IMG/VR virus record: IMGVR_UViG_3300025379_000028
Coordinates: 1 to 37,743 of that record
Source of the DNA: a virus
Reading direction: 5' to 3' (one strand)
DNA: 37,743 nt
This document shows, one piece after another, positions 6,856 through 15,500 of the stretch (its first letter is position 1; each line of letters begins with the position of its first letter). Below the pieces are notes generated by a model. That model saw only the letters and a program-made list of their open reading frames with translations. It was not told the DNA's origin and searched no databases. The position numbers and the translations under genes were made by a program.

Positions 6856-6971
6856 TACCAAGACATAATATACAATATCTCACCAATAAGCAAGAGAAAA
6901 AAGAAAAAACTTATTACCCAACTATTCCAGATGTTTTGTAAGAAGATTTTAATTGGGTTAAATCTAATCAT
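6855..6971 (-). CDS. Small membrane peptide, 38 aa
   Basis: Short frame: MIRFNPIKIFLQNIWNSWV, then a strongly hydrophobic run VISFFFFLLLIGEILYIM. It overlaps the next ATG by one base (TAATG). One membrane segment, no known family. Confidence 0.4.
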   Translation of the reverse strand: MIRFNPIKIFLQNIWNSWVISFFFFLLLIGEILYIMSW

Positions 6972-6983
6972 ATGTTTATGATA

Positions 6984-7226
6984 TTATTCTTCTTCAGCTG
7001 AGTCAAGTAAATTTTTTAACTCCTTCATCTCTAGGTCATGACGCGCTTTAAGTTCGTCACACTCTCTATTAAACTCTTTAAGCTTCTTAATATTAGGCTT
7101 TGTTAAATTTATATCACATCCACTCATAAAGATATAGTCATTAATCTTCTCAGATAACTCATCCATTCTATCCTGTATCCAGTCTAGATTCTTATAGATA
7201 TCAACTATCTTTTTTATTGTTTCCAT
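6984..7226 (-). CDS. Coiled-coil protein, 80 aa
   Basis: Starts METIKKIVDIYKNLDWIQDRMDEL. Almost all helical with heptad-like spacing and 20-25% Glu/Asp (ends LLDSAEEE). Its ATG shares bases with the stop of the 254-residue gene upstream. No function recognised. Confidence 0.6.
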   Translation of the reverse strand: METIKKIVDIYKNLDWIQDRMDELSEKINDYIFMSGCDINLTKPNIKKLKEFNRECDELKARHDLEMKELKNLLDSAEEE

Positions 7227-7990
7227 TATCTGTTTTCGTAATCTTTTAGATTTGAATATAGCCAGTGAAGTTTATTAATAAATTTGTGATATGCTTTAGT
7301 AATTTTTGGATTGTCTTTATTATTAAAAAGAGTTTCAACAAATTCATGTTTACCTATTTTCTTAATTTTATTACCTAGTGTATTATTTGGTAATCTGCCT
7401 CCGCGAGCAAATTCCTCTAGTTCATTTAATATCTCTTGTCGTTCTTCTGAGGTTTCAGCTTCTGAGTAATCCTCTTGAATAGCATCAAGTACATTTGTAA
7501 TATAATTATTAAGCTCAACAGGATCAGTATAATAATCTAACGTACTTCTACCGTAATGTTTTCCAATAATCTTATATGGTTGTTTAGCATGATAGAGTTC
7601 ATGAACTAAAGCATCTTTGACAAATGCTCTATCGTGTTTTATCTTATAATAATGTAATACAATATACTCTTCATTAGTTTCAGCATCATAGATATATGTA
7701 CCCTTATCTGCTGAATTTTTATCAAATCCTACATAAACAGGAATCTCTTTATCTTCATCATCCTCATCATCATGAAACTTAACAATCCCTATAGTAACAA
7801 ATCCTTTCTTGTTAATATAATCTTTATATACTCTTTCAGGTCCAAGGCTAATAATTTTAACCATTGGCATTTTTAATCTCTTTGGATCAAAGAGATTCAT
7901 ATAGAAATCTACAATATCGTTTACACTCTGTTGCTCAATACCTGATAGTCTATAGGTACGTTCAGAAATATATTGTTTAAACGATAGCAT
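7226..7990 (-). CDS. Putative zinc metallopeptidase with HELYH motif, 254 aa
   Basis: Contains HELYH at residues 130-134 in the context ALVHELYHAKQP, the HExxH zinc-binding signature. A downstream acidic residue, possibly in YYTDPVELNNYI (~150-160), could be the third ligand. The fold family (SprT, ImmA or other gluzincin-like) cannot be fixed by eye. The N terminus MLSFKQYISE matches a tag shared by several otherwise unrelated proteins of this phage and resembles T4 capsid-targeting leaders, so packaging into the head is possible. A GATAAATA late-promoter word lies exactly 5 nt before the ATG, with no Shine-Dalgarno. The C-terminal third is helical and charged. Confidence 0.65.
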   Translation of the reverse strand: MLSFKQYISERTYRLSGIEQQSVNDIVDFYMNLFDPKRLKMPMVKIISLGPERVYKDYINKKGFVTIGIVKFHDDEDDEDKEIPVYVGFDKNSADKGTYIYDAETNEEYIVLHYYKIKHDRAFVKDALVHELYHAKQPYKIIGKHYGRSTLDYYTDPVELNNYITNVLDAIQEDYSEAETSEERQEILNELEEFARGGRLPNNTLGNKIKKIGKHEFVETLFNNKDNPKITKAYHKFINKLHWLYSNLKDYENR

Positions 7991-7995
7991 TAAAT

Positions 7996-8003
7996 TATTT
8001 ATC
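7996..8003 (-). promoter_or_regulatory. T4-type late promoter (GATAAATA), 5 nt from ATG
   Basis: GATAAATA-ATTTA-ATG on the minus strand. If initiation follows T4 geometry (promoter word at -13 to -6), the first transcribed base is the A of the AUG at 7990. Confidence 0.55.
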
Positions 8004-8181
8004 TACTAAACTTAATCCTTTTATCTAGTGCTTTCTGTTTACGCTTATATTTTTGTTTTGGTGTTTCAAAGTATCTTTTAGCTCTAACTGTATCCAAAAT
8101 ATAATCAACATCCATTTTATTTTTTAATCTTTTGAGAGTACGATCAATATCCTCTCCTTTTCTTGGAATTACTGAATGCAT
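7999..8181 (-). CDS. rpsU: Ribosomal protein bS21
   Basis: 60 residues with the bS21 layout: a short beta-like start (MHSVIPRKGE), then DIDRTLKRLKNKM, RAKRYFETPKQKYKRKQKA and a basic tail. This matches the family pattern (ALRRFKR..., RRREFYEKPTxxRKRK). bS21 sits on the 30S subunit near the anti-Shine-Dalgarno and the mRNA exit path and influences initiation. Phage-encoded bS21 is known from large phages, where it may replace the host copy in the ribosome. It follows the 161-residue gene after 2 bases, so it is in the same transcript. The sequence is short and diverged, but the central motif is convincing. Confidence 0.85.
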   Translation of the reverse strand: MHSVIPRKGEDIDRTLKRLKNKMDVDYILDTVRAKRYFETPKQKYKRKQKALDKRIKFSR

Positions 8182-8183
8182 GA

Positions 8184-8669
8184 TTACTTACGTTTTGGAA
8201 AAAAAGATTCTCTACGTGCTTTTTCTGAACCATACCAATGAAGCCAAGCATCCTTTAATTTTGCATCCTGTTCTGGGGTAGTAATATAATATTTTTTAAT
8301 TTCGCTAAGTGCCTTATCGAAATATTCATTAACTATATTCGGATCATACGATCCTTCTTCTCTATGTTTAGTTGCATCAACTGCGTCAAGGTAAGCACGG
8401 GTTACAACTCTATAAATATCATAATCAAGCTTATGTTTTTCTATTGCTGCTTTGCTTCTTCCTATTTGTTTTGGTACACTTAAGAATTTTTGCCAGAGTA
8501 TATCTTTACCTAATTGACTTGCATCGTATTTCTTGATATCAGCTTGAGCTGCTTCCTTATCTTCATGCTCTAAAGCACCAGCACGTAATTCATCACTAAT
8601 GTAATCATTATCGGATTCAAGATAAACACGCTTATAAGCTTCAGCAATTAAGTGTTGGTCGTTATTCAT
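8184..8669 (-). CDS. Unknown phage protein, 161 aa
   Basis: Starts MNNDQHLIAEAYKRVYLESDNDY. The LIAEAYKRVY start is reminiscent of short N-terminal helices of other phage head or internal proteins. The rest is helical and charged, ending ARRESFFPKRK. No catalytic motif seen. It is first in a transcript with bS21 and lies behind a late promoter that faces both ways (8678-8689). Confidence 0.6.
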   Translation of the reverse strand: MNNDQHLIAEAYKRVYLESDNDYISDELRAGALEHEDKEAAQADIKKYDASQLGKDILWQKFLSVPKQIGRSKAAIEKHKLDYDIYRVVTRAYLDAVDATKHREEGSYDPNIVNEYFDKALSEIKKYYITTPEQDAKLKDAWLHWYGSEKARRESFFPKRK

Positions 8670-8677
8670 ATATTAAA

Positions 8678-8685
8678 TATTTATA
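8678..8685 (-). promoter_or_regulatory. T4-type late promoter (TATAAATA), minus arm of a palindrome
   Basis: Part of the palindromic TATTTATAAATA at 8678-8689. The minus-strand word lies 8 nt before the ATG at 8669. Confidence 0.5.
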
Positions 8686-8689
8686 AATA
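8682..8689 (+). promoter_or_regulatory. T4-type late promoter (TATAAATA), plus arm of a palindrome
   Basis: The plus-strand word lies 6 nt before the ATG at 8696 and overlaps the minus-strand word by 4 bases. Confidence 0.5.
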
Positions 8690-8695
8690 TTATAA

Positions 8696-8977
8696 ATGAA
8701 ACTTAAAGAATACCCATATATTTCCGGTGTACCTGCAAAATTATTTTTATATATTTCTATTGCATCATTTTCTTCTCTTCTAAGTGATCTCTCCCATTAT
8801 ACATGTTCTCATGATCATTGGAGTGATATTACACCTATTCGCTGGATCACAATATTTTTAAACTTCTTTGTACAAGCTTTAATTGCATGGAGAGCGTTTA
8901 TCGATGGTTCTGTAGAGAGACTTGCTGAACGTGAACGTGAGGATGATAAGGCAAAAGAACTCGATCACCGTCACTAG
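8696..8977 (+). CDS. Two-segment membrane protein, 93 aa
   Basis: Starts MKLKEYPYISGVPAKLFLYI. Hydrophobic segments lie at residues ~14-30 and ~48-66 (ITIFLNFFVQALIAWRAFI), with a His/Asp-rich loop between (HYTCSHDHWSD). A charged tail follows, EREREDDKAKELDHRH. Size and topology would fit a holin or other small inner-membrane protein, but no family is recognised. It forms a plus-strand pair with the H1-like gene, which ends at a strong terminator. Confidence 0.6.
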   Translation: MKLKEYPYISGVPAKLFLYISIASFSSLLSDLSHYTCSHDHWSDITPIRWITIFLNFFVQALIAWRAFIDGSVERLAEREREDDKAKELDHRH

Positions 8978-9000
8978 GAGTTGCATTAATATATCATTAA

Positions 9001-9008
9001 TATAAATC
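9001..9008 (+). promoter_or_regulatory. Late-promoter-like word (TATAAATC), 5 nt from ATG
   Basis: TATAAATC-CTTAT-ATG. One mismatch to TATAAATA at the last base, same 5-nt spacing as other genes here. Confidence 0.4.
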
Positions 9009-9013
9009 CTTAT

Positions 9014-9202
9014 ATGTCAGACTCAATCGAAACATTCAAAACAATAACAGAAACATTTGTAACAGAGGTCACAAAGTTTAGAAGTGGTAATAATTCCGCC
9101 GGGACTCGTGCACGCAAGGCTCTTCAAGAGCTTATTAAGTTTGCACGTACTGAGCGTAAATCTATTCAAGAAGAAAAGACTGCTAGAAAAGAAGCTAAGT
9201 AA
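9014..9202 (+). CDS. Histone H1-like (Hc1-type) small basic protein, 62 aa
   Basis: A helical N terminus (SIETFKTITETFVTEVTKF) is followed by GNNSAGTRARKALQELIKFA and a Lys/Glu tail (TARKEAK). The GNxxAGTRxRKxLQELxKxA block is the hallmark I know from H1-like proteins of Bacteroidetes and related bacteria (Hc1/histone H1-like). These bind DNA without sequence specificity. In a phage it could condense phage DNA or alter host nucleoid structure. It stands in front of a strong terminator and behind a late-type promoter word, so it is probably a late protein. Confidence 0.7.
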   Translation: MSDSIETFKTITETFVTEVTKFRSGNNSAGTRARKALQELIKFARTERKSIQEEKTARKEAK

Positions 9203-9224
9203 AATTTGTTGGTGCTAAAGGAAG

Positions 9225-9255
9225 GCTCTATCTTTAATTAGATAGAGCTTTTTTT
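9225..9255 (+). terminator. Rho-independent terminator
   Basis: 9-bp stem GCTCTATCT/AGATAGAGC with a 6-nt loop TTAATT and a run of seven T. It ends the 8696-9202 plus-strand pair and runs into the 3' end of the convergent gene at 9254. Confidence 0.9.
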
Positions 9256-9439
9256 ATTCCGCTGGTGGTTTTACAAACCCTTCATGAACAAGATATTCTA
9301 CAATAGCTAGAAGTTCATTATCGGGGATATCTTCTTCATCTTTATCACGTTCTACAAAAATTTCTACATCATCGTCTTCTTCAACAACATCAATTTTATA
9401 ACTAATACCCTTAAAATCTATATCAAATGACTTCATCAT
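9254..9439 (-). CDS. Small acidic protein, paralogue of the 5694-5906 product, 61 aa
   Basis: Starts MMKSFDIDFKGISYKIDVVEEDDD; about 35% Asp/Glu, ends EGFVKPPAE. Its layout (beta hairpin around F-KG-Y, acidic loop, helix ending in EGF) matches the 70-residue protein at 5694-5906. ATGATG gives two adjacent possible starts. The 3' end lies in the convergent terminator. Function unknown; acidic small proteins in phages are often DNA mimics, but nothing shows that here. Confidence 0.6.
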   Translation of the reverse strand: MMKSFDIDFKGISYKIDVVEEDDDVEIFVERDKDEEDIPDNELLAIVEYLVHEGFVKPPAE

Positions 9440-9474
9440 AAAATTGCAATCTTTCTATAGATATTTAATCAAAT

Positions 9475-9696
9475 TTATGGAATATAATTTTGATTAAGGA
9501 GTTGTAAGGCTTTAACAGCTGTTGTGAGATTTAAATAAAACTTTTTATCATCCTTCATGTAAACAGTACCATATGCTGTAGAATTACTTTTACTTTCTTT
9601 TTGTATTGATTCAACACGAACCCAACCCTCTTCTGTAAAAGCATCCTGAGCCTGAGCAAGTAATCTCAAGTCCTTTTTTAATTCATCTATAGTCAT
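9475..9696 (-). CDS. Unknown small protein, 73 aa
   Basis: Starts MTIDELKKDLRLLAQAQDAF. An N-terminal helix, a beta-like middle (WVRVESIQ, AYGTVYMKDDKKFYLNL) and a C-terminal helix (TAVKALQLLNQ). No motif. A TATACT word lies 3-4 bases before the ATG, which again would give almost no leader. Confidence 0.55.
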   Translation of the reverse strand: MTIDELKKDLRLLAQAQDAFTEEGWVRVESIQKESKSNSTAYGTVYMKDDKKFYLNLTTAVKALQLLNQNYIP

Positions 9697-9718
9697 ATTA
9701 GTATATCTTATTAAAGAT

Positions 9719-9973
9719 TTAGATTTTTTCTACTTGATCAATTGTTTTTTCTAACTCATCACCTTCATTCCAGTTATTACCGCAACAATCACACTTATAT
9801 TTAACGGCTTTACCGACAACATTACCTGGAATTTTCTTATCAACTAAATCTAAAATTTTAGTTATAAGTCCTGTACTACCATAGTGCTCACATTCTGGAT
9901 TACAGTTGCGTACCCTGTCTCCTACTCGAAATTGAGTAGGAGTTTTTTTATGAAAGTCTTTAAAGCTAAGCAT
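9719..9973 (-). CDS. Small protein with SH3-like segment and Cys cluster, 84 aa
   Basis: Begins MLSFKDFHKKTPTQFRVGDRV, the M-L-S-F-K tag also seen at 7226-7990. FRVGDRVRNCNPECEHYGSTG looks like the first strands of an SH3-like/KOW barrel, and CNPEC with CDCCGNNW could bind one zinc ion. A role in the head or in nucleic-acid contact is possible. A CATAAATA word lies exactly 5 nt before the ATG. Confidence 0.55.
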   Translation of the reverse strand: MLSFKDFHKKTPTQFRVGDRVRNCNPECEHYGSTGLITKILDLVDKKIPGNVVGKAVKYKCDCCGNNWNEGDELEKTIDQVEKI

Positions 9974-9978
9974 ACAAG

Positions 9979-9986
9979 TATTTATG
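9979..9986 (-). promoter_or_regulatory. T4-type late promoter (CATAAATA), 5 nt from ATG
   Basis: CATAAATA-CTTGT-ATG on the minus strand. Confidence 0.55.
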
Positions 9987-10000
9987 TATGCTAGTTTATA

Positions 10001-10381
10001 TTACTTCTTATTCTTAGCCTTAGCAATAAACTTACCGCTCTTCTTACAACGGAGTTGTTTCTTTGGCTTACGGAGTTCTGATACTTTCTTTTTATTAACA
10101 ATAAATGTAGGTTTTGGCTGTAACTTAAAACCACACGTAATAAGATATTCCATACGCTCAAAGAGATAATCCTTATTACCAGCATATCGACCATTGAGAA
10201 GAAGCTTCATCTCCATAAGAATATCTCTCATTGTATCACTACCGACAATACTCTCAGTAACAAATTTCTCCCTATTAATAATCATCTGCCTGTTAACATA
10301 AAGAGTATTACCGATCTTATTCAGAGTATTATACTTTGAACGAAGGGTATAGTTAATAATGGAATCAATCATGTTTGTCAT
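10001..10381 (-). CDS. Unknown basic protein, 126 aa
   Basis: Starts MTNMIDSIINYTLRSKYNTLN and ends with a very basic tail (KKQLRCKKSGKFIAKAKNKK), which suggests nucleic-acid or membrane-surface binding. No domain recognised. An 87-bp spacer separates it from the divergent glycosyltransferase gene at 10469 and should hold promoters for both; no clear pair is seen there. Confidence 0.6.
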   Translation of the reverse strand: MTNMIDSIINYTLRSKYNTLNKIGNTLYVNRQMIINREKFVTESIVGSDTMRDILMEMKLLLNGRYAGNKDYLFERMEYLITCGFKLQPKPTFIVNKKKVSELRKPKKQLRCKKSGKFIAKAKNKK

Positions 10382-10468
10382 ATTTCTAGTTATAGATTAA
10401 AGCAAAAGAATATGCAACTCTTTTAATTTCTCTATTGATTATCTATTAAAGCGGTCTAAATTTAAGAT

Positions 10469-11410
10469 ATGGATAAATTTGCTATCTTTCACATTGACGG
10501 TGGTTGTGGAAAAAATATTGTAGGTACGGCTGTAGTTAAATCTATTAAAGCTGCCTACCCTGAACATAAAATTATTGTAGTATGTGCGTACCCTGAGGTA
10601 TTCATTCATAATCCAAATATCTACCGAGTGTATAAATTTGGCAATATACCATATTTTTACGACGACTATATTGATAAAAAGGAAACAAAGATTTTTAGAA
10701 TGGAGCCTTATCATACCGAAGACTTACTTTATCGGAGGAAGTCCTTAGCTGGTATTTGGTGTGATACATTCGGTATACCTTGTATTGATGACAAGCCAAA
10801 TATTTTCCTAACAGAGCGTGAAATTATCTTTGCTCAACAACAGATGCAGAAAGATGGTCCTGTTCTTCTCATTCAATCTAGTGGAGGTGCTGAGCAACAG
10901 GGTCATCCATATTCATGGTCAAGAGATTTACCACCAGTATTTGCTCAAGAAGTTGTTGATGCCGTTCGCGGTAATTTTAGTAAGATTCTTCATATCCGTA
11001 GAGACAATCAACCAGATATTGGTGGTACAATTAAAATAACAGATAGCTTTAGAAATCTTTTCTGTTATATTGCTCTCTCTGATAAGTTTCTTTGTATTGA
11101 TTCTTTTGCTCAGCATGCAGCAGCAGCTTTTAATAAGTCAGCAACAGTAGGGTGGATTTCTAACTCACCTGTTGTATTCGGTCACGATATTCATACTAAT
11201 ATTGTTGCTACTGGAGCTGAGACTTTCCGTCACCGTATAGATAGTTATCTTGAATCAGATGACTGGACTGGTGGTAGATTCCATGAATGTCCATATGATA
11301 ATATTAATAAGATGTTTGATAAGGATCAGTTTGTTGAATCTCTATTAGGTTCAAAAACAGGTGAATTATTATTTGATATGCCGAAAACTGTTAATACAAT
11401 TACCATGTAA
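10469..11410 (+). CDS. GT9-type (heptosyltransferase-like) glycosyltransferase, 313 aa
   Basis: Shows the two ends of a GT-B glycosyltransferase of family 9. The N terminus FHIDGGCGKNIVGTAVVKSI stands where GT9 enzymes have GGxGDxxxxTPAI. The C-terminal donor-site region FCYIALSDKFLCIDSFAQHA corresponds to the typical ADLVIGNDSGPMHLAAA. GT9 enzymes move heptose or related sugars onto lipopolysaccharide core; the donor and acceptor of this one are unknown. It is followed after one base by a sulfotransferase ATG, so the pair is an operon. Placed beside the fibre block on the opposite strand, it may modify host surface glycans or phage fibres. Confidence 0.7.
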   Translation: MDKFAIFHIDGGCGKNIVGTAVVKSIKAAYPEHKIIVVCAYPEVFIHNPNIYRVYKFGNIPYFYDDYIDKKETKIFRMEPYHTEDLLYRRKSLAGIWCDTFGIPCIDDKPNIFLTEREIIFAQQQMQKDGPVLLIQSSGGAEQQGHPYSWSRDLPPVFAQEVVDAVRGNFSKILHIRRDNQPDIGGTIKITDSFRNLFCYIALSDKFLCIDSFAQHAAAAFNKSATVGWISNSPVVFGHDIHTNIVATGAETFRHRIDSYLESDDWTGGRFHECPYDNINKMFDKDQFVESLLGSKTGELLFDMPKTVNTITM

Positions 11411-11411
11411 T

Positions 11412-12230
11412 ATGATATTCTTTAACTCCTCTATGCCTCGTAGTATGAGTACACTTCTGCAGTGTATTCTCAATCAAAATCCTGAAATTGCAGCTACACC
11501 AACTGACCCTGTATTAGAATACTTGTATGGAGCTAGAATGAACTATACAAGTACACCGGAAGTTAAAGCTATAGATCCAGAAATTGCTGCTAAGGCATGG
11601 AAAGGGTTTTGCTGGGGTGGATTAGAGGGGTATGCTAATAGTTACTCAGATAAGCCTAATCTCTGTATTAAGACAAGAGGTGGTACAATTCATTACCGTT
11701 GGTTTGAGCATATGATGCCTTATAAGCCAAAAATGATTTGTATGGTAAGAAATTTAAAAAGTGTATTTTCTTCGATGGAGAAGATTTATAGAAATAGTCC
11801 AGAACACCATCAAGCTATACAGAATCACGCGGAGATGAGAGGAACATCAACGGCAAAACGTATTGACGCATGGGTTGCAGGGCCTCCAGTAGGTCTTGCT
11901 TTAGAACGTCTTCAGCAAACAATGCTAGAAGGCATTAATAAGGAGGTTCTTTATATTAGGGCTGAGGATCTTACATCGTATCCTGAAAGAGAGATGAATA
12001 AGATCTATCAATATCTTGGATTGAATCCCTTTAAGCACGACTTTAATAATGTTGAGCAGTCAATTAAGGAAGATGACTCTGTTTACGGTTTAACATCCGA
12101 TCTTCATACTATCCGTCAATCTGTTCAACCTCTTACACCTGACTACAATACAATTTTAGGAAAACAGGTATGTGATTGGATAGATAATAATTTTGCTTGG
12201 TATCAACAGGGATTCGGGTATACTAAATAG
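11412..12230 (+). CDS. Sulfotransferase family protein, 272 aa
   Basis: Begins MIFFNSSMPRSMSTLLQCIL, the 5'-phosphosulfate loop (PRSxSTLL) that binds PAPS. Residues in MVRNLKSVFSSMEKIYRN match the 3'-phosphate motif (R...S). The length fits the Sulfotransfer family. The start at 11412 is chosen because it lies one base past the stop of the GT9 gene and begins right at the first strand of the P-loop; a longer frame from 11361 would overlap that gene by 50 bases. It should transfer sulfate from PAPS to a sugar or protein hydroxyl. With the GT9 gene it suggests sulfated glycan synthesis, or masking of a receptor. The 3' end overlaps the convergent 79-residue gene by 8 bases. Confidence 0.8.
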   Translation: MIFFNSSMPRSMSTLLQCILNQNPEIAATPTDPVLEYLYGARMNYTSTPEVKAIDPEIAAKAWKGFCWGGLEGYANSYSDKPNLCIKTRGGTIHYRWFEHMMPYKPKMICMVRNLKSVFSSMEKIYRNSPEHHQAIQNHAEMRGTSTAKRIDAWVAGPPVGLALERLQQTMLEGINKEVLYIRAEDLTSYPEREMNKIYQYLGLNPFKHDFNNVEQSIKEDDSVYGLTSDLHTIRQSVQPLTPDYNTILGKQVCDWIDNNFAWYQQGFGYTK

Positions 12231-12462
12231 CCCAAGGAATAGAAGAAAGAGCAAGAACTGCAGAAGCCTGAGCAAGAACTGTATCATTTGTCCAATTTCC
12301 AGCAGCAGCATATTGATCAGGTCCATCCCAAAGAATAACAGCTTGCGGTAAACCTTTAATTCTAGCAATAATTCTCTTTTGAATAAATTGATCTCTGATA
12401 GCTTGTATTACGATAGGGTCAGGTAGAGTTATAATTTGTTCAGGCTGCAATATAATGTCCAT
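12223..12462 (-). CDS. Unknown small protein next to fibre genes, 79 aa
   Basis: Starts MDIILQPEQIITLPDPIVIQ; hydrophobic and proline-bearing at the N terminus, WDGPDQYAAAGNWTNDT in the middle, SSIPWAI at the end. Not recognised. It is the last gene of the minus-strand fibre block and has its own exact TATAAATA 6 nt before the ATG, so it is probably a late structural or fibre-assembly protein. Confidence 0.55.
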   Translation of the reverse strand: MDIILQPEQIITLPDPIVIQAIRDQFIQKRIIARIKGLPQAVILWDGPDQYAAAGNWTNDTVLAQASAVLALSSIPWAI

Positions 12463-12468
12463 ATATTT

Positions 12469-12476
12469 TATTTATA
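12469..12476 (-). promoter_or_regulatory. T4-type late promoter (TATAAATA), 6 nt from ATG
   Basis: TATAAATA-AAATAT-ATG on the minus strand. Confidence 0.6.
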
Positions 12477-12500
12477 TTAAAATTTTAAAATTAAAAGATA

Positions 12501-15500
12501 TTATCTTACAACCTGTACACACACCAGTGTCGCGTCTTCATTACCTGTACCGTAACGCGCTGTTTGTAAAGTGAATCCTGTTGTTGACAGTGATACACCA
12601 TTAGCTATATTACAAGCAACGTCAGAGTTACTATTTGGGGTTTGTGCTGTTGCCGTTACACTGTAATTTGCATCTGGCATAGCTGTACCAAACGTAAAGA
12701 CATAGGTACCAGTACCTGATCGAGATACACTTAAATTACCGCTTCCATTCGTCGTTATAGCACCATTAGATGTATTAACACTAAAATTTATCCATGCTCG
12801 TACCCCATAAACTGGAGCTACAGAACCGTAACCGGAATTCATTCGGAAGGTACCAAATGCCTGTACACCTCCAGAAGAGTTCTGTCCATTTAAGACAATA
12901 TCACTACTACTATTTGTATTAATCCAGATTGAACCGTCTGATGCCGTAATATGTAAATTACCATCATCGTTTATATAACTATGACCGTTAAATGATATAG
13001 CATTATTACTTGGAATATTATTAGTCTGTACTGTTGTCTGTTTGAGACCAATCATACCTGATTGAGATACAGTGAGTGTTGTTGCTGTATAGGGACTATT
13101 AAGAAACTCAATACCACCAGTATAGTTAGCTCTAAGGTACATACTAGCTATACCGTTACCACCAACTACTCTAATAAAGTCATTATAATAATTTCCTGCA
13201 CCTCCTCCACCCTTATCATTTCTACCTGTAAAGAGTAAGGATGAATCTGTAGCTCCAGAATAATTAGATGTTATTATACCAGCAGCTGCTATTGCTCCTT
13301 GTGATGAAATATTATTAACGTAAGTATAGTTAGCAGCTGTAGCACTTAACCCGGTACCAAGAATAAATGTATTAGCAAATCCTTTTGTATCATTACCGGA
13401 TCCTGCTGCAATAAACGATCTTAATCCAGAAGATATGTTATAAGCACCACCTGCGATAGATGAGTATGTACCTGATGCTGTATTATTACCTCTTATTGGT
13501 CGTATGGAACTTGTAGCATTGATTAATGTATAAGGAATAGTAGAAACAGTTTGATATGCTGTATTCCAGTTAGCGCTATTAGATTTTGTCATTGTATACG
13601 CGCTAGTCCATTGATTACTACACGCAGGAATTCCGGTTACACATATATCAGAGCCAATAATAATACCAGAGCAAATATTATTTGTATATGTGTAATCATT
13701 TGTAGGTGCATTAATATTTGATCCCAACACGAACACATTACATGCACCACTAATTGTATTACAGCAACCACCTGCTATAAATGACATAGAACCAAGAGGA
13801 CTTGTTGAATTGAAATTCTGTATACAATTCTTATAACCACCGACAATAGTAGATGCAGATATACCAGCAAAATTAGCATTAATGCAAGCTCGACTAGATA
13901 TTACATTACTTCTTCCACCTATGATAGTGGAATCTTTAAGAGAACTTTGAGTACAAGTACTAGCACCGGTATTTTCGTTAATACCATCTGCGGTCATACA
14001 AACTACATTACCATACCCGTTCAGAATACCCACATTATCTATTATTGCTGACGCACAATCATACGAGCAGGCAGTAACACAATTACTATTACCTGATCCA
14101 ATTACGGTGTTGTTAATTATTGCACACGTATTGCAACCGAACTGACTACTACAACCTACTGTATTAATTGTATTACTGCAACCGTTTATAATAGAAGCGT
14201 TTGTTATACAACTATGAGAATTAATATAACCGTAATTGTAAGAGCAAATTACATTTAAGTTACCGGATCCTATAAATGCAGCAATTAAACAGGCAGCATA
14301 GCTACTATCTGTTGAACCTAAACTAATACAATTGTAACTACCGGCACCGATTATAGAATAGTCACCACATCCGCAGTTATAAAAACCACCGCCAATAAAT
14401 GCCTGGCTGGCACTTAGTGAGTTATGTGCACCGCCTACAATAGAGCTATTAGCACCCAATACATAATTGCTACCTCCTCCAACTATTACCGACGATCCAG
14501 TATTACATTCTGAACTTGTACCGTCAATACAGTTACAATAACCTGCACCAATAAAATTATTACCATTATAAGCTGATGACGTGTTATGAGCACCACCGAC
14601 AATAACGTCGGTTCCGCTATAACCAGATGTTGTATTACAATACCCGCCACCTATAAAACTACTTCCGTTATATCCACTTTCAGTATTGTATGTACCGCCA
14701 CCAATAAAATTACCTCCACAACAGCTTGTTATTTTATTAGTATTACCACCTACTATTACACCATAATTGCCTAAATTACAGTTATTTAAACCACCTCCAA
14801 TTACAGCATTACTTACATAGCATCCAAGAGCTACATTATTATAACCGCCAGCTATAACAGTACCCTCTATGAGATAATTGCTATTAGAGCTGGAAATAAT
14901 TCTATTACGCACACCACCACCGATAACAGAATCTGTTATACAAAATCCTGATAGAGCATTACACGTTCCACCAACAATTGTTGATGTACATATACTACCA
15001 GCACCGCCCCCATCCCATCCGTTTTGGCAAATAGAATTGTTACATCCATTTAAAATTGTGCTATTTTGTATATGACCATCATCATAACCTGTATTAGCAA
15101 TAACACTATTACCAACACCACCACCAATAAAAGTATTACAGATACAAGCTCCTGTATCTAGACCAACGCCTTGAGAACATACAAATACAGTATTATTACA
15201 ACCGGAAAAAATTGATACATTATAATTACAAGCACCAGCATATATAGAAGTATTAGTAGCGCAAATATTATTATTCTGACCGCTACCTACATAAGAACAA
15301 ACTGAACCTATGGATTGATTGTTACCAATAGTTGGTAAAATAGAAGATGTAGAAGGTATTAATGTATAGGCTTGACTAGAAAGTTTACTAAATGTGGTTG
15401 CGTTATATGTTGGATTATTTGTGGCTGAAGTAGAATTTACATAATTATAAGCACTATTCCATAAATTACTATTACCACCGCTTGCGTATATTACTTTATT

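Noticed and set aside
9225-9255. Bidirectional use of the terminator for the minus-strand gene at 9254
   Set aside because: The T-run is only on the plus-strand side; the minus-strand 3' flank is not U-rich, so only plus-strand termination is claimed.
11361-11411. Longer start for the sulfotransferase
   Set aside because: It would overlap the end of the glycosyltransferase gene by 50 bases and adds residues before the conserved first strand. The ATG at 11412 fits the operon and the family.
12156-12368. Minus-strand 70-residue hydrophobic frame over the sulfotransferase end
   Set aside because: Shadow of two better-supported genes (11412-12230 and 12223-12462), with Leu/Phe bias typical of a wrong frame.
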